Source: a virus. Taken from it: a stretch of DNA of 64,000 nucleotides. A program made the translations under genes and the position numbers. Of this stretch, positions 43,346 through 51,521 are shown piece by piece; within the stretch, counting starts at the first letter, position 1; each line of letters starts with the position of its first letter. The stretch spans positions 1 through 64,000 of IMG/VR virus record IMGVR_UViG_3300027631_002331. The stretch is one strand, 5' to 3'. Under the pieces are notes generated by a model that had not been told where the DNA came from, did not search any database, and saw only the letters and a list, made by a program, of their open reading frames with translations.

Positions 43346-44326
43346 ATGAGGAACATTACTGAGGAGAGAATAGTTTACAAACCTTTTGAATACCCGGAGG
43401 CGTTTGATTTTTACTTAAAACAACAACAAGCACATTGGTTATGGACTGAAGTTCCTATGATGGCAGATGTAACGGATTGGAAATCAAATCTATCAGAAAC
43501 TGAAAAAAATATTATAGGATCTATCCTCAAGGGATTTGCTCAAACTGAAACAGTAGTAAACGACTATTGGTCAAACTTAGTTACTAAGTGGTTTAGAAAA
43601 CCTGAAATCATTGCTATGGGTGTATGTTTTGCTAATATGGAAACTGTACATGCCGAAGCATATTCTTTATTAAACGAAGAACTAGGATTAGATGATTTTA
43701 GTGAGTTTTTAGAAGATGAAACAACGATGGCTAAAATCGAAAACCTTATGAGTGTTAGAGATGGCCATGATGGTAAACCTGATTGGAATGCTAGAGCTAA
43801 GTCGTTAGCCATATTTTCAGCATTCACTGAAGGTGTAAATCTATTCTCATCATTCGCTGTTTTATTATCTTTTAAACTACAAAATAAACTTAAAGGTGTA
43901 GGTCAGATAGTAGAGTGGAGTATTAGAGATGAATCACTACATTCAAATGCGGGTTGTTGGTTATTTAGAACTTTATTAGAGGAAAACCCAGAAATAAACA
44001 CACCTGAACTAAGAGCAGAAATCGAAGAGGCAGCAAGATTATCTTTAAAACTCGAACTAGATTTTATTGACAAAGTTTATGAGATGGGTGATTTAGATGG
44101 ATGTCCTAAATATGATTTAGTATCTTTTATTAAACATAGAGTTAATACTAAAATGGGTGATTTAGGTTATGGTGCTATTGTAAACGGCATAGATGAATCA
44201 GCTGTTAAAAGAATGAAATGGTTTGATTCACTATCAGCAGGAAAACAACATACTGATTTCTTCGCAAATAGAGTTACAAACTATAGTAAAGGAGCACAAA
44301 ACTGGGACGCAAACGATATATTTTAA
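43346..44326 (+). CDS. nrdB: Ribonucleotide reductase class I, small subunit
   Basis: 326 residues. Diiron/tyrosyl-radical motif E-T-V-H-A-E-A-Y near residues 98-105 keeps the Glu, His and radical Tyr spacing of class Ia enzymes. The second ligand pair lies in R-D-E-S-L-H near 194-199. With NrdA it makes deoxyribonucleotides for phage DNA synthesis. Ends five bases before nrdA, the reverse of the usual A-B order. Confidence 0.9.
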   Translation: MRNITEERIVYKPFEYPEAFDFYLKQQQAHWLWTEVPMMADVTDWKSNLSETEKNIIGSILKGFAQTETVVNDYWSNLVTKWFRKPEIIAMGVCFANMETVHAEAYSLLNEELGLDDFSEFLEDETTMAKIENLMSVRDGHDGKPDWNARAKSLAIFSAFTEGVNLFSSFAVLLSFKLQNKLKGVGQIVEWSIRDESLHSNAGCWLFRTLLEENPEINTPELRAEIEEAARLSLKLELDFIDKVYEMGDLDGCPKYDLVSFIKHRVNTKMGDLGYGAIVNGIDESAVKRMKWFDSLSAGKQHTDFFANRVTNYSKGAQNWDANDIF

Positions 44327-44330
44327 AAAC

Positions 44331-46043
44331 ATGGACAACAACTTGATTTCAAATACTGATAACTGGGTAGCAGGTAAAGACTATCCTGAGTTTTTTGATG
44401 AGATTTCACTCTCAACAATCTCAAAGGGTTATTTACTACCTGGTGAAACACCAAAAACAGCTTATAGACGAGTAGCTAAAGCAGCATCTATGAGACTTAA
44501 AAAACCAGAACTTGAAAATAAGTTCTTTAAGTTAATGTGGAATGGGTGGTTAGGTTTAGCTTCACCTGTTTTATCTAATATGGGTACTGATCGTGGTTTA
44601 CCTATCTCATGTTTTGGAGTAGATACACCTGATTCAGTTAGAGGTATTGGATTAACAAACGCGGAATTGATGAAACTAACATCACAAGGTGGTGGTGTTG
44701 GTATTTCACTATCTCGTATTAGAGGTAGAGGAACAGAGATTTCAGGTAATGGTAAATCTGAAGGGGTTGTTCCATGGGCTAAAATATATGATTCAACTAT
44801 AGTAGCAACAAACCAAGGTAATGTAAGACGAGGCGCAGCATCTGTTAATTTAGATATTAATCATATAGACATATCGGAGTTTATGCAGATTAGAAGACCT
44901 AAAGGTGATCCTAATAGGCAATGTCTAAACTTACACCAATGTGTTGTTGCTGATGATGCCTTTATGAGAAAGTTAGAAGCAAGGGATCAAGAAGCAATGG
45001 GTTTATGGGCTGAGATTTTAAAGTCAAGAATGGAAACAGGTGAACCCTATATTATGTTTAAGGATAATGTTAATAAAAACAATCCTATAGCATATGCTAT
45101 GAATAACTTAGAAGTAAGTATGACTAATATTTGTACTGAAATCACTTTATTTACAGATGAAGAACATTCGTTTATTTGTTGTTTATCTTCTTTAAACTTA
45201 GCTAAATATGATGAGTGGAAAGATACAGACGCTGTAGAGTTATCAACTTGGTTTTTAGATGGTGTAATGCAAGAGTTCATTGACAAATCATCAGGAAGAG
45301 AATCACTAAAACGTACTCATAACCATGCTCGTAAAGGTCGTGCTTTAGGTTTGGGTGTAATGGGTTGGCATTCATTTTTACAACAAAAGAATCTACCATT
45401 TAACTCAATAGCATCAACAGCACATACACATAATATATTTTCAGATATTAAGTTTAAAGCTGAAAAAGCATCAAGAGATCTAGCTCAAGAATATGGTGAA
45501 CCACTTTGGTGTAAAGGTACAGGTATGAGGAATACGCATTTATTAGCGACAGCTCCTACTGTATCGAATAGTGTCATAACAGGAGGTATTTCCGCAGGTA
45601 TCGAGCCTTTACCAGCGAATATTTACACATTTAATGGTGCTAAAGGAACGTTTATTCGTAAAAATAAATCATTAGAAGCATTACTTGAATCAAAAGGTAA
45701 AAATCAAGATAAATGGTGGGATATGATGTTAGCACAAGATGGTAGTGTTATGGGATTACCAGATGATGTATTAACACCAGATGAAAAAGAAATATTCTTT
45801 ACATTCCCAGAAATAAACCAACTTGAACTAGTACGTCAAGCTGCTATACGACAAAAATACATAGATCAAACACAATCACTTAACTTATCTTTTACACCTG
45901 ATGATTCACCAAAATGGATTAATCAAGTTCACCTAGAAAGTTGGAAACTGGGGATAAAGACATTATATTACCTACGTACTGATTCCGTTATTAAAGGAGA
46001 CTTAGGAAGTAGAGTAGCAGATTGCGTGAGTTGTGATGGCTAA
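44331..46043 (+). CDS. nrdA: Ribonucleotide reductase class I, large subunit (short form)
   Basis: 570 residues from the ATG at 44331; an earlier in-frame ATG lies deep in nrdB and is rejected. Key residues: substrate-site Cys94 in P-I-S-C-F, N-I-C-T-E-I (Asn266, Cys268, Glu270), a second thiol in I-C-C-L-S-S near 286, radical-transfer pair L-Y-Y-L-R-T near 547, and C-terminal C-V-S-C. The ATP-cone regulatory domain is missing at the N-terminus, so it is much shorter than E. coli NrdA (761) and may escape dATP inhibition (inference). Confidence 0.9.
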   Translation: MDNNLISNTDNWVAGKDYPEFFDEISLSTISKGYLLPGETPKTAYRRVAKAASMRLKKPELENKFFKLMWNGWLGLASPVLSNMGTDRGLPISCFGVDTPDSVRGIGLTNAELMKLTSQGGGVGISLSRIRGRGTEISGNGKSEGVVPWAKIYDSTIVATNQGNVRRGAASVNLDINHIDISEFMQIRRPKGDPNRQCLNLHQCVVADDAFMRKLEARDQEAMGLWAEILKSRMETGEPYIMFKDNVNKNNPIAYAMNNLEVSMTNICTEITLFTDEEHSFICCLSSLNLAKYDEWKDTDAVELSTWFLDGVMQEFIDKSSGRESLKRTHNHARKGRALGLGVMGWHSFLQQKNLPFNSIASTAHTHNIFSDIKFKAEKASRDLAQEYGEPLWCKGTGMRNTHLLATAPTVSNSVITGGISAGIEPLPANIYTFNGAKGTFIRKNKSLEALLESKGKNQDKWWDMMLAQDGSVMGLPDDVLTPDEKEIFFTFPEINQLELVRQAAIRQKYIDQTQSLNLSFTPDDSPKWINQVHLESWKLGIKTLYYLRTDSVIKGDLGSRVADCVSCDG

Positions 46044-46071
46044 TGAGTATGTATAATCGTAAAAATAAAAA

Positions 46072-46692
46072 ATGAATTTACAAAAAACATTGAAGTTATT
46101 TTTATTTAGTTTTATTATTGGGTTTTCGTCTTGTACTAAAGCTCAATTACAAGAACCTAACTTAAGACAACAAGTTAAAGTTAATACTCCTATATTTTCT
46201 GTAATTTATTCTGAAACAAAAGAACAACCCCTAAAACTCGTTTACAGGTCTTCAAATAGACCTAAAAATGTAGATAGGGGTTCAATGAACTTTTATACAG
46301 AATCTAAATACCATACTTCGGATAACAGAGATTATTATAGAAATGTATGGGATAAAGGTCATCTAGCTCCTGCTGCTACATTTTCTGATAGTAGAGAAAA
46401 CTTAAAACAAACATTTTCATATCTTAACTGTGCCTTACAAAACCAATACCTAAATAGAGGTGCTTGGAGAATATTAGAGGAGCAAGAAAGAAAATGGGAT
46501 GATCAAGAAGAACTAATAATCACAATTGAAATAAAATTCTCAGATTCAATTCTACCTACAGGGGCTACACTACCTAGTAGGTTTATTAAATGTATTGAAT
46601 TTACAAAAAGTAATGTTAAACGCTGCTTTTCCTTTCCAAATAAAAAACCAACAATGGGTTGGGAGGAATATGAAGTAAAACATTTACGTTAA
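46072..46692 (+). CDS. Exported lipoprotein DNA/RNA non-specific endonuclease
   Basis: 206 residues. A signal peptide ends in a lipobox-like F-S-S-Cys21, so the protein should be lipid-anchored in an outer or inner membrane. Catalytic motif D-K-G-H (94-97), a variant of the D-R-G-H motif of the NUC1/endonuclease G family, is followed by L-N-C-A-L-Q-N-Q-Y-L-N-R-G-A-W (118-132), with the metal-binding Asn and conserved Trp. First gene of an exported-protein island; 28 bases after nrdA. Confidence 0.8.
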   Translation: MNLQKTLKLFLFSFIIGFSSCTKAQLQEPNLRQQVKVNTPIFSVIYSETKEQPLKLVYRSSNRPKNVDRGSMNFYTESKYHTSDNRDYYRNVWDKGHLAPAATFSDSRENLKQTFSYLNCALQNQYLNRGAWRILEEQERKWDDQEELIITIEIKFSDSILPTGATLPSRFIKCIEFTKSNVKRCFSFPNKKPTMGWEEYEVKHLR

Positions 46693-46731
46693 AGGTTATG
46701 TATTGTTTAATTTAAACTCAAAAAAACGAAA

Positions 46732-49209
46732 ATGAAAAAACTCGTTACAACGTTGCTGTTAGTATTCCTAACAGTAGGAGCTTACGCTCAAGAATCATCC
46801 ACTGATTCTAAAACCATCTTAGATGTAAATTTAGAAGAGGTAGTAATTACTTCACGTGTTATTGATGTCGCTAGAGAAAGAGAGACACCAATTGCCGTAA
46901 GTACAATCTCAGCACAAGAGGTGTTGTTGAAAGTAGGAAATCAGGAATTTCCAGAAATCATGAACAAGACACCAGGGGTGTATGCTACTAAACAAGGAGG
47001 GGGATATGGTGATAGTCGTATTTCTTTAAGAGGTTTTAATCAGCGTAATACTTCTTTTCTTATCAATGGTCAACCCGTTAATGATATGGAAAACGGTTGG
47101 GTGTATTGGTCGAATTGGCAAGGATTATCAGATGTAACATCTAATATCCAAATCCAACGTGGTCTAGGTGCCACTTCTTTAGCAGTACCATCCGTAGGAG
47201 GTACTGTTTCTATTTTCACTAAAAGTGCTGAAAAAGCTCAAGGTGGATCTTTAACTCAGATGTTGGGTAATGATGGTTATACCAAAACTACTGCAGTATA
47301 TAATACTGGGGTAAATGATAAAGGTTGGTCATCATCTTTTTTATTAACTAAATGGTCTGGAGATGGATACATTTATAATACATCAGGAGCAGGATGGACT
47401 TATTTCGCAGCCGTAGGATATACACCAGAAGGTTCAGCTCATAGCTTGAACCTTTCTTTTTTAGGTGCTGGACAATGGCATCACCAAAGAGATGTTTGGG
47501 TATCTATTAGAGATTATCAAAACTTCGGAGATGAAGGTATTGATAGACGTTGGAATACCAACGGTGGTACTTTAAATGGTGAAGAGTATAACTTACGTAG
47601 AAACTTCTACAATAAACCTCTTGCTACTATAAACTGGGATTGGGATATTTCAGATAATGTACAGTTAAACACATCTGTATACGGTTCAGCTGGTAGAGGT
47701 GGAGGAACAGGTCCTCGTGGTAGAAACTATTATGAAGGATCTATTGATATGTTACCTTTTCGTAAGGATTTAACTGAACACTACTTAGAAAATGGTAAAG
47801 GAACTCGAGATGCTAATGGCTTTATTAACTATGACGCAGTAGTAGCTCATAACTCCCAATATGAGGTAGGATCTCACAATGATAAAGATTATGCTCGTAA
47901 CGTATTAGTACGTAGAGCTTCTATGAATTCCCATAACTGGGTTGGAGCTATTTCTAAGCTTAACATCCAGAAAGATAAAATGAGATACTCTTTAGGAGTT
48001 GATTTACGTAACTATACTGGTTATCACTATAGAACAATGAATGATTTATTAGGTCTTCAAGGGTATGCTTCTACAGGTAATCAAAATCTAGGTACTCAAA
48101 TTTATGGTGCGAGTGATTTAGTATCAGCTAACCCATTTAGAAGTACTAATATTGGAGATAATGAAGCAAAAATTGCTTATTACAATATTGGATTTGTAAA
48201 GTGGGCAGGTGTTAATGGTTTAGTAGAATATGCTGGTGATAAGATTACCGCAGTACTACAAGCCGGAGCATCTAACCAACAATTCCAAAGAGAAGATAGA
48301 TTTGCAAACGTAAATAATCCTATTTCAGATAAAGCTAACTTAGGTGGTGGGTATCTAAAAGGAGGTATTAACTATAACTTTACTAAAAAATCTAACATAT
48401 TTGTAAATGCTGGTTATATTGATAGACAGCCTTTATTTGATGCCGTATTTCCTAACTTTGGAAATGATATCAACCCAGACCTACAAAACGAACGTATCGA
48501 ATCATTTGAGATTGGATATGGTTATATAGGTAAGAAATTAAAGTTAAATGTTAATGCATATAATACTAATTGGGGTAATAGATTTGTTTCTCGTAGTTTA
48601 TCTAATCAACAAGGAGTTGATGGGTTTGCTCAATTTAGAAATATTGATGTAACTCATAAAGGTATTGAAGCTGAAGCAACATATAGAATGGGTTCAACTA
48701 AACTAAGAGGTATGTTATCTATTGGTGATTGGACTTACACTAAAGACTTCGAAGCAGAGCTATTTGACGAAAACCAACAATCAATTGGTACTGGTAAACT
48801 TTATACTAAAGGTGCTAAGGTTGGAGATGCCGCTCAAATTACTGCTTTTATAGGTGTTGATCAAAGATTAGGTGATAAATTAAAAGTAGATCTAGATTAT
48901 AGATTTGTAGATGGTCTATACGCTGATTATAGTATTACAGATTCAGCATTTACTAACCCAGATAATGAAGGAGCATTAAAATTACCTTCTTATGGTATTG
49001 TAGATTTAGGAGCTACATTTTATGCAGCTAATGGTTGGTCATTGAGAGCAAACATTAATAACTTATTAGATACCACTTACATTGCAGAGTCTAATAGTAA
49101 TATTCATGCAACTGCTGGTTCCACTACCTGGAATGGAATTGATACAAGAAATAGTGTATGGTTCGGATTTGGACGTACATGGAATGTTTCGCTTAAATAT
49201 AAATTTTAA
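46732..49209 (+). CDS. TonB-dependent outer-membrane receptor
   Basis: 825 residues, full length. Signal peptide 1-19 (ending G-A-Y-A), TonB-box-like E-E-V-V-I-T-S near 35-41, plug domain about 45-165 with I-S-L-R-G-F and G-G-T-V-S-I segments, then a long alternating beta-barrel ending in the outer-membrane signature S-L-K-Y-K-F. Such receptors import bound nutrients with TonB energy and can be phage receptors. No frameshift is seen, its own terminator follows, and phage genes flank it, so it is a phage cargo gene. Substrate unknown. Confidence 0.88.
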   Translation: MKKLVTTLLLVFLTVGAYAQESSTDSKTILDVNLEEVVITSRVIDVARERETPIAVSTISAQEVLLKVGNQEFPEIMNKTPGVYATKQGGGYGDSRISLRGFNQRNTSFLINGQPVNDMENGWVYWSNWQGLSDVTSNIQIQRGLGATSLAVPSVGGTVSIFTKSAEKAQGGSLTQMLGNDGYTKTTAVYNTGVNDKGWSSSFLLTKWSGDGYIYNTSGAGWTYFAAVGYTPEGSAHSLNLSFLGAGQWHHQRDVWVSIRDYQNFGDEGIDRRWNTNGGTLNGEEYNLRRNFYNKPLATINWDWDISDNVQLNTSVYGSAGRGGGTGPRGRNYYEGSIDMLPFRKDLTEHYLENGKGTRDANGFINYDAVVAHNSQYEVGSHNDKDYARNVLVRRASMNSHNWVGAISKLNIQKDKMRYSLGVDLRNYTGYHYRTMNDLLGLQGYASTGNQNLGTQIYGASDLVSANPFRSTNIGDNEAKIAYYNIGFVKWAGVNGLVEYAGDKITAVLQAGASNQQFQREDRFANVNNPISDKANLGGGYLKGGINYNFTKKSNIFVNAGYIDRQPLFDAVFPNFGNDINPDLQNERIESFEIGYGYIGKKLKLNVNAYNTNWGNRFVSRSLSNQQGVDGFAQFRNIDVTHKGIEAEATYRMGSTKLRGMLSIGDWTYTKDFEAELFDENQQSIGTGKLYTKGAKVGDAAQITAFIGVDQRLGDKLKVDLDYRFVDGLYADYSITDSAFTNPDNEGALKLPSYGIVDLGATFYAANGWSLRANINNLLDTTYIAESNSNIHATAGSTTWNGIDTRNSVWFGFGRTWNVSLKYKF

Positions 49210-49213
49210 TAAT

Positions 49214-49241
49214 ATGGGGGCTTCGGCCCCCATTTATTTTT
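49214..49241 (+). terminator. Strong terminator after TonB-dependent receptor
   Basis: Seven-base-pair TGGGGGC/GCCCCCA stem with a stable TTCG tetraloop, then ATTTATTTTTT. It is GC-rich against a very AT-rich background. Confidence 0.85.
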
Positions 49242-49242
49242 T

Positions 49243-49377
49243 ATGGAAGTATTAACAGAACTTTGGGAAAAAGAAGGTTATAAGCATGTAGGTAATTGGA
49301 TTGATGGTAGTATAGCTATACTACTATTGATGGGAGGATATTACTACAAAAAATGGGTTGATCACAAATTTAAATAA
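49243..49377 (+). CDS. Small membrane protein
   Basis: 44 residues, M-E-V-L-T-E-L-W start, one membrane segment at about residues 21-37 followed by Tyr/Lys-rich tail. The frame fits exactly between the terminator and the next ATG (3-base gap), which supports it being real. No family recognised. Confidence 0.5.
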   Translation: MEVLTELWEKEGYKHVGNWIDGSIAILLLMGGYYYKKWVDHKFK

Positions 49378-49380
49378 ATT

Positions 49381-50163
49381 ATGAAAAAGTTATTAGTTTT
49401 ATTATTACTACCAACAATGTTATTTGCAGACGATTGGGGTAAAGTGGGTCATAGAATTATTGGTGAGATTGCCGAAAGACAATTAACCAAAGAAGTAAAA
49501 GAAATAGTATACGATATATTAGATGGGGAATCATTAGCATCAGTTAGTACATGGCCCGATGAAATGAGAAGTAATCCTGAATTTGATAAATTTGGTAAAT
49601 GGCATTATGTTAATTTACCTTTAGATAAAGAATATACAGAAATAGAACACACCCAAGAAAATGTAGTTATCATTATCAAAAAAGCAATAGGTATTTTAAA
49701 ATCCCCTAATGTTGATAAAGAAACAAAAAAGTTCTATCTTAAGTATTTAGTACATTTAGTTGGTGATTTACACCAACCCATGCATACTGGTAGGTATGAG
49801 GATTATGGTGGTAGTAAAATCAGAATAAAATTTAAAGGTAGAAAAGGTCAAGAAACTAATACTAACCTTCATGTGTTGTGGGACACTAATTTAATTGATG
49901 ATTTTAAAATGTCCTATACAGAATGGAGTACACATTTAATTAATAAAATGAGTAAAAAAGAGATTACACCGTCTATGGAAACTATGAACCCTGTAGATTG
50001 GACTTATGAATCTCACCAATATGCAAAACAAATTTATAAAGATACACCACAAGGTATCTCTTTATCGTATGATTACGTATACAAATACCAACCAGTATTA
50101 GAAAAAAGGTTATTTTTAGCTGGTAAAAGATTAGGATTATTAATTAATGAAATTTTTGAATAA
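49381..50163 (+). CDS. Exported S1/P1-type nuclease
   Basis: 260 residues. Signal peptide 1-16; the mature protein begins D-D-W-G-K-V-G-H, giving the N-terminal Trp and His (19, 24) that bind zinc in S1/P1 nucleases. Other metal ligands: S-T-W-P-D near 57, W-H-Y near 77, H-L-V-G-D-L-H-Q-P-M-H near 124-134 and N-L-H-V-L-W-D near 161. The family degrades single-stranded DNA and RNA to nucleotides. Ends one base into the next start codon. Confidence 0.85.
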   Translation: MKKLLVLLLLPTMLFADDWGKVGHRIIGEIAERQLTKEVKEIVYDILDGESLASVSTWPDEMRSNPEFDKFGKWHYVNLPLDKEYTEIEHTQENVVIIIKKAIGILKSPNVDKETKKFYLKYLVHLVGDLHQPMHTGRYEDYGGSKIRIKFKGRKGQETNTNLHVLWDTNLIDDFKMSYTEWSTHLINKMSKKEITPSMETMNPVDWTYESHQYAKQIYKDTPQGISLSYDYVYKYQPVLEKRLFLAGKRLGLLINEIFE

Positions 50164-50390
50164 TGAAAGAAGAAACTAAAGAATTACTTTACAAAGTATT
50201 TGTAATTTACATCGGTACAGCGTCCTTAATGGTAGGTCCATTTTTTGTAAACTTTTTATTAGGTAAAGTACTATCAGTAATAGGATTAGCATTATTAACA
50301 GTACAAACACAAAAAACAAAATCATATAACCTATCTTTACTTAATGTAGTAGGTATATGTGGTTACTTATATAGCATCTTTACTCAATGA
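50163..50390 (+). CDS. Small two-pass membrane protein
   Basis: 75 residues with two hydrophobic segments (about 11-34 and 36-50) and a possible third near the C-terminus. It overlaps the preceding stop by one base and the next start by four. Unknown function. Confidence 0.55.
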   Translation: MKEETKELLYKVFVIYIGTASLMVGPFFVNFLLGKVLSVIGLALLTVQTQKTKSYNLSLLNVVGICGYLYSIFTQ

Positions 50391-50920
50391 GCAAGTTAGT
50401 TAACTTATTTGGAGGTCCTGGAATTGGAAAAAGTGGGATTGCTGCTGGTATAACTTATAAACTTAAGAAAAACCATATTAGTTGTAATAATCCATATGAA
50501 TTCCCTAAAACTATAGCTTGGGATAATAATCTTCCTGCAATCAAAGATCAATTATATATTTTTGCTAATCAACATAGGGGAATAGCACAAGCATATGGTA
50601 AAGTAGATTATATTATAATTGATTCACCAATTTTATTCTCTACAATTTACCACACATACTATACTAATGGATACCCAGCTGAATATTATAGACAGCCCTT
50701 CCATGATTTAGTAGTCGATCTACATAATCAGTATGATAGTATAAACATATTGTTAGATAGAGGAGAAACAATACATAGTGAGGATGAAAGATTCCAAGAT
50801 TTAGAAGAATCAATAGCAATAGATAAACTATGTAAAACGGTTTTAGATAAACATAATATACCATACCACACAATAAAGGTAGGTAAAAATACTGTTAAAA
50901 AAATAATGAAACTACTATAA
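50387..50920 (+). CDS. P-loop ATPase/kinase-like protein
   Basis: 177 residues. Walker A G-G-P-G-I-G-K-S at 9-16 and Walker B-like D-Y-I-I-I-D-S near 74-80, followed by an L-D-R-G-E segment near 122. It resembles the AAA-type nucleotide-kinase-like proteins common in T4-like phages. The gene sits among exported proteins but is itself cytoplasmic. Terminator follows. Confidence 0.65.
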   Translation: MSKLVNLFGGPGIGKSGIAAGITYKLKKNHISCNNPYEFPKTIAWDNNLPAIKDQLYIFANQHRGIAQAYGKVDYIIIDSPILFSTIYHTYYTNGYPAEYYRQPFHDLVVDLHNQYDSINILLDRGETIHSEDERFQDLEESIAIDKLCKTVLDKHNIPYHTIKVGKNTVKKIMKLL

Positions 50921-50924
50921 AGAA

Positions 50925-50947
50925 AGAGCGCAATAGCGCTCTTTTTT
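50925..50947 (+). terminator. Rho-independent terminator
   Basis: AGAGCGC/GCGCTCT stem with an AATA loop and a run of T, five bases after the P-loop gene stop. The following 100 bases to 51047 have no reading frame; a promoter for the next unit should lie there, but no motif of either class was found. Confidence 0.85.
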
Positions 50948-51047
50948 GTATATGTATCATTGACAACAAACAAACAGTTCTTCCCCAATAGTTTCCCAAA
51001 CGTTTTTTAACCAATGGTTTTTTAATTGTTGCAAACGCGCAGTAATT

Positions 51048-51521
51048 ATGAAATGGACAATAGTAATATTAAGTTGCCTTGTAGGCTTCTTGGCCAAATC
51101 CCAAGAAATCAATATAGGTAAAGTAGAAAACAAAATCGTATTAGGCGATTTAGCAGGCAATAGAGACTTAGCCTTTGGAGTACGTAACGTACTTGAAGAA
51201 GTAGTCCAAGATGCTGGATACGACCTTAATCCCAACTCAATTTCCGAAATTACAGTAGAGATATTATTCTTCGATGTACAGAAGAATAACATCCAACTTG
51301 CCGTTTATGGTAAGCAAATAGACATTTATATAATAGCTGCTAGAGCAACTTTATATAAAAATGGTAAAAAGAAAAAATCGGTAACCGCTAAGGGAACTGC
51401 TAAATCTATATCAACATCCACCTTAGTAATAGATGAAGGTGGTAAGTTTTCCCAATCAAATGTTTCTACAGCAATAAAAAAACTATGTGAACAATTAATA
51501 AATAAACTAAAAATTAAATGA
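51048..51521 (+). CDS. Exported protein of unknown family
   Basis: 157 residues, signal peptide about 1-18 (ending A-K-S-Q). The mature part is an alpha/beta domain with an R-A-T-L-Y-K-N-G-K strand region near 98 and a final amphipathic helix, loosely like the C-terminal half of the CsgG-like protein at 54088; this resemblance is weak. It overlaps the next start as ATGA. First gene of the second exported cluster. Confidence 0.55.
   Translation: MKWTIVILSCLVGFLAKSQEINIGKVENKIVLGDLAGNRDLAFGVRNVLEEVVQDAGYDLNPNSISEITVEILFFDVQKNNIQLAVYGKQIDIYIIAARATLYKNGKKKKSVTAKGTAKSISTSTLVIDEGGKFSQSNVSTAIKKLCEQLINKLKIK

Noticed and set aside
44223-44330. Extended N-terminus for nrdA
   Set aside because: These 36 codons overlap the nrdB C-terminus and are not family-like.
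46732-49209. Host chromosome fragment or assembly chimera as the source of the TonB-dependent receptor
   Set aside because: Phage genes flank both sides on the same strand with the same AT-rich codon style and tight spacing. Read-level checks would still be worthwhile.
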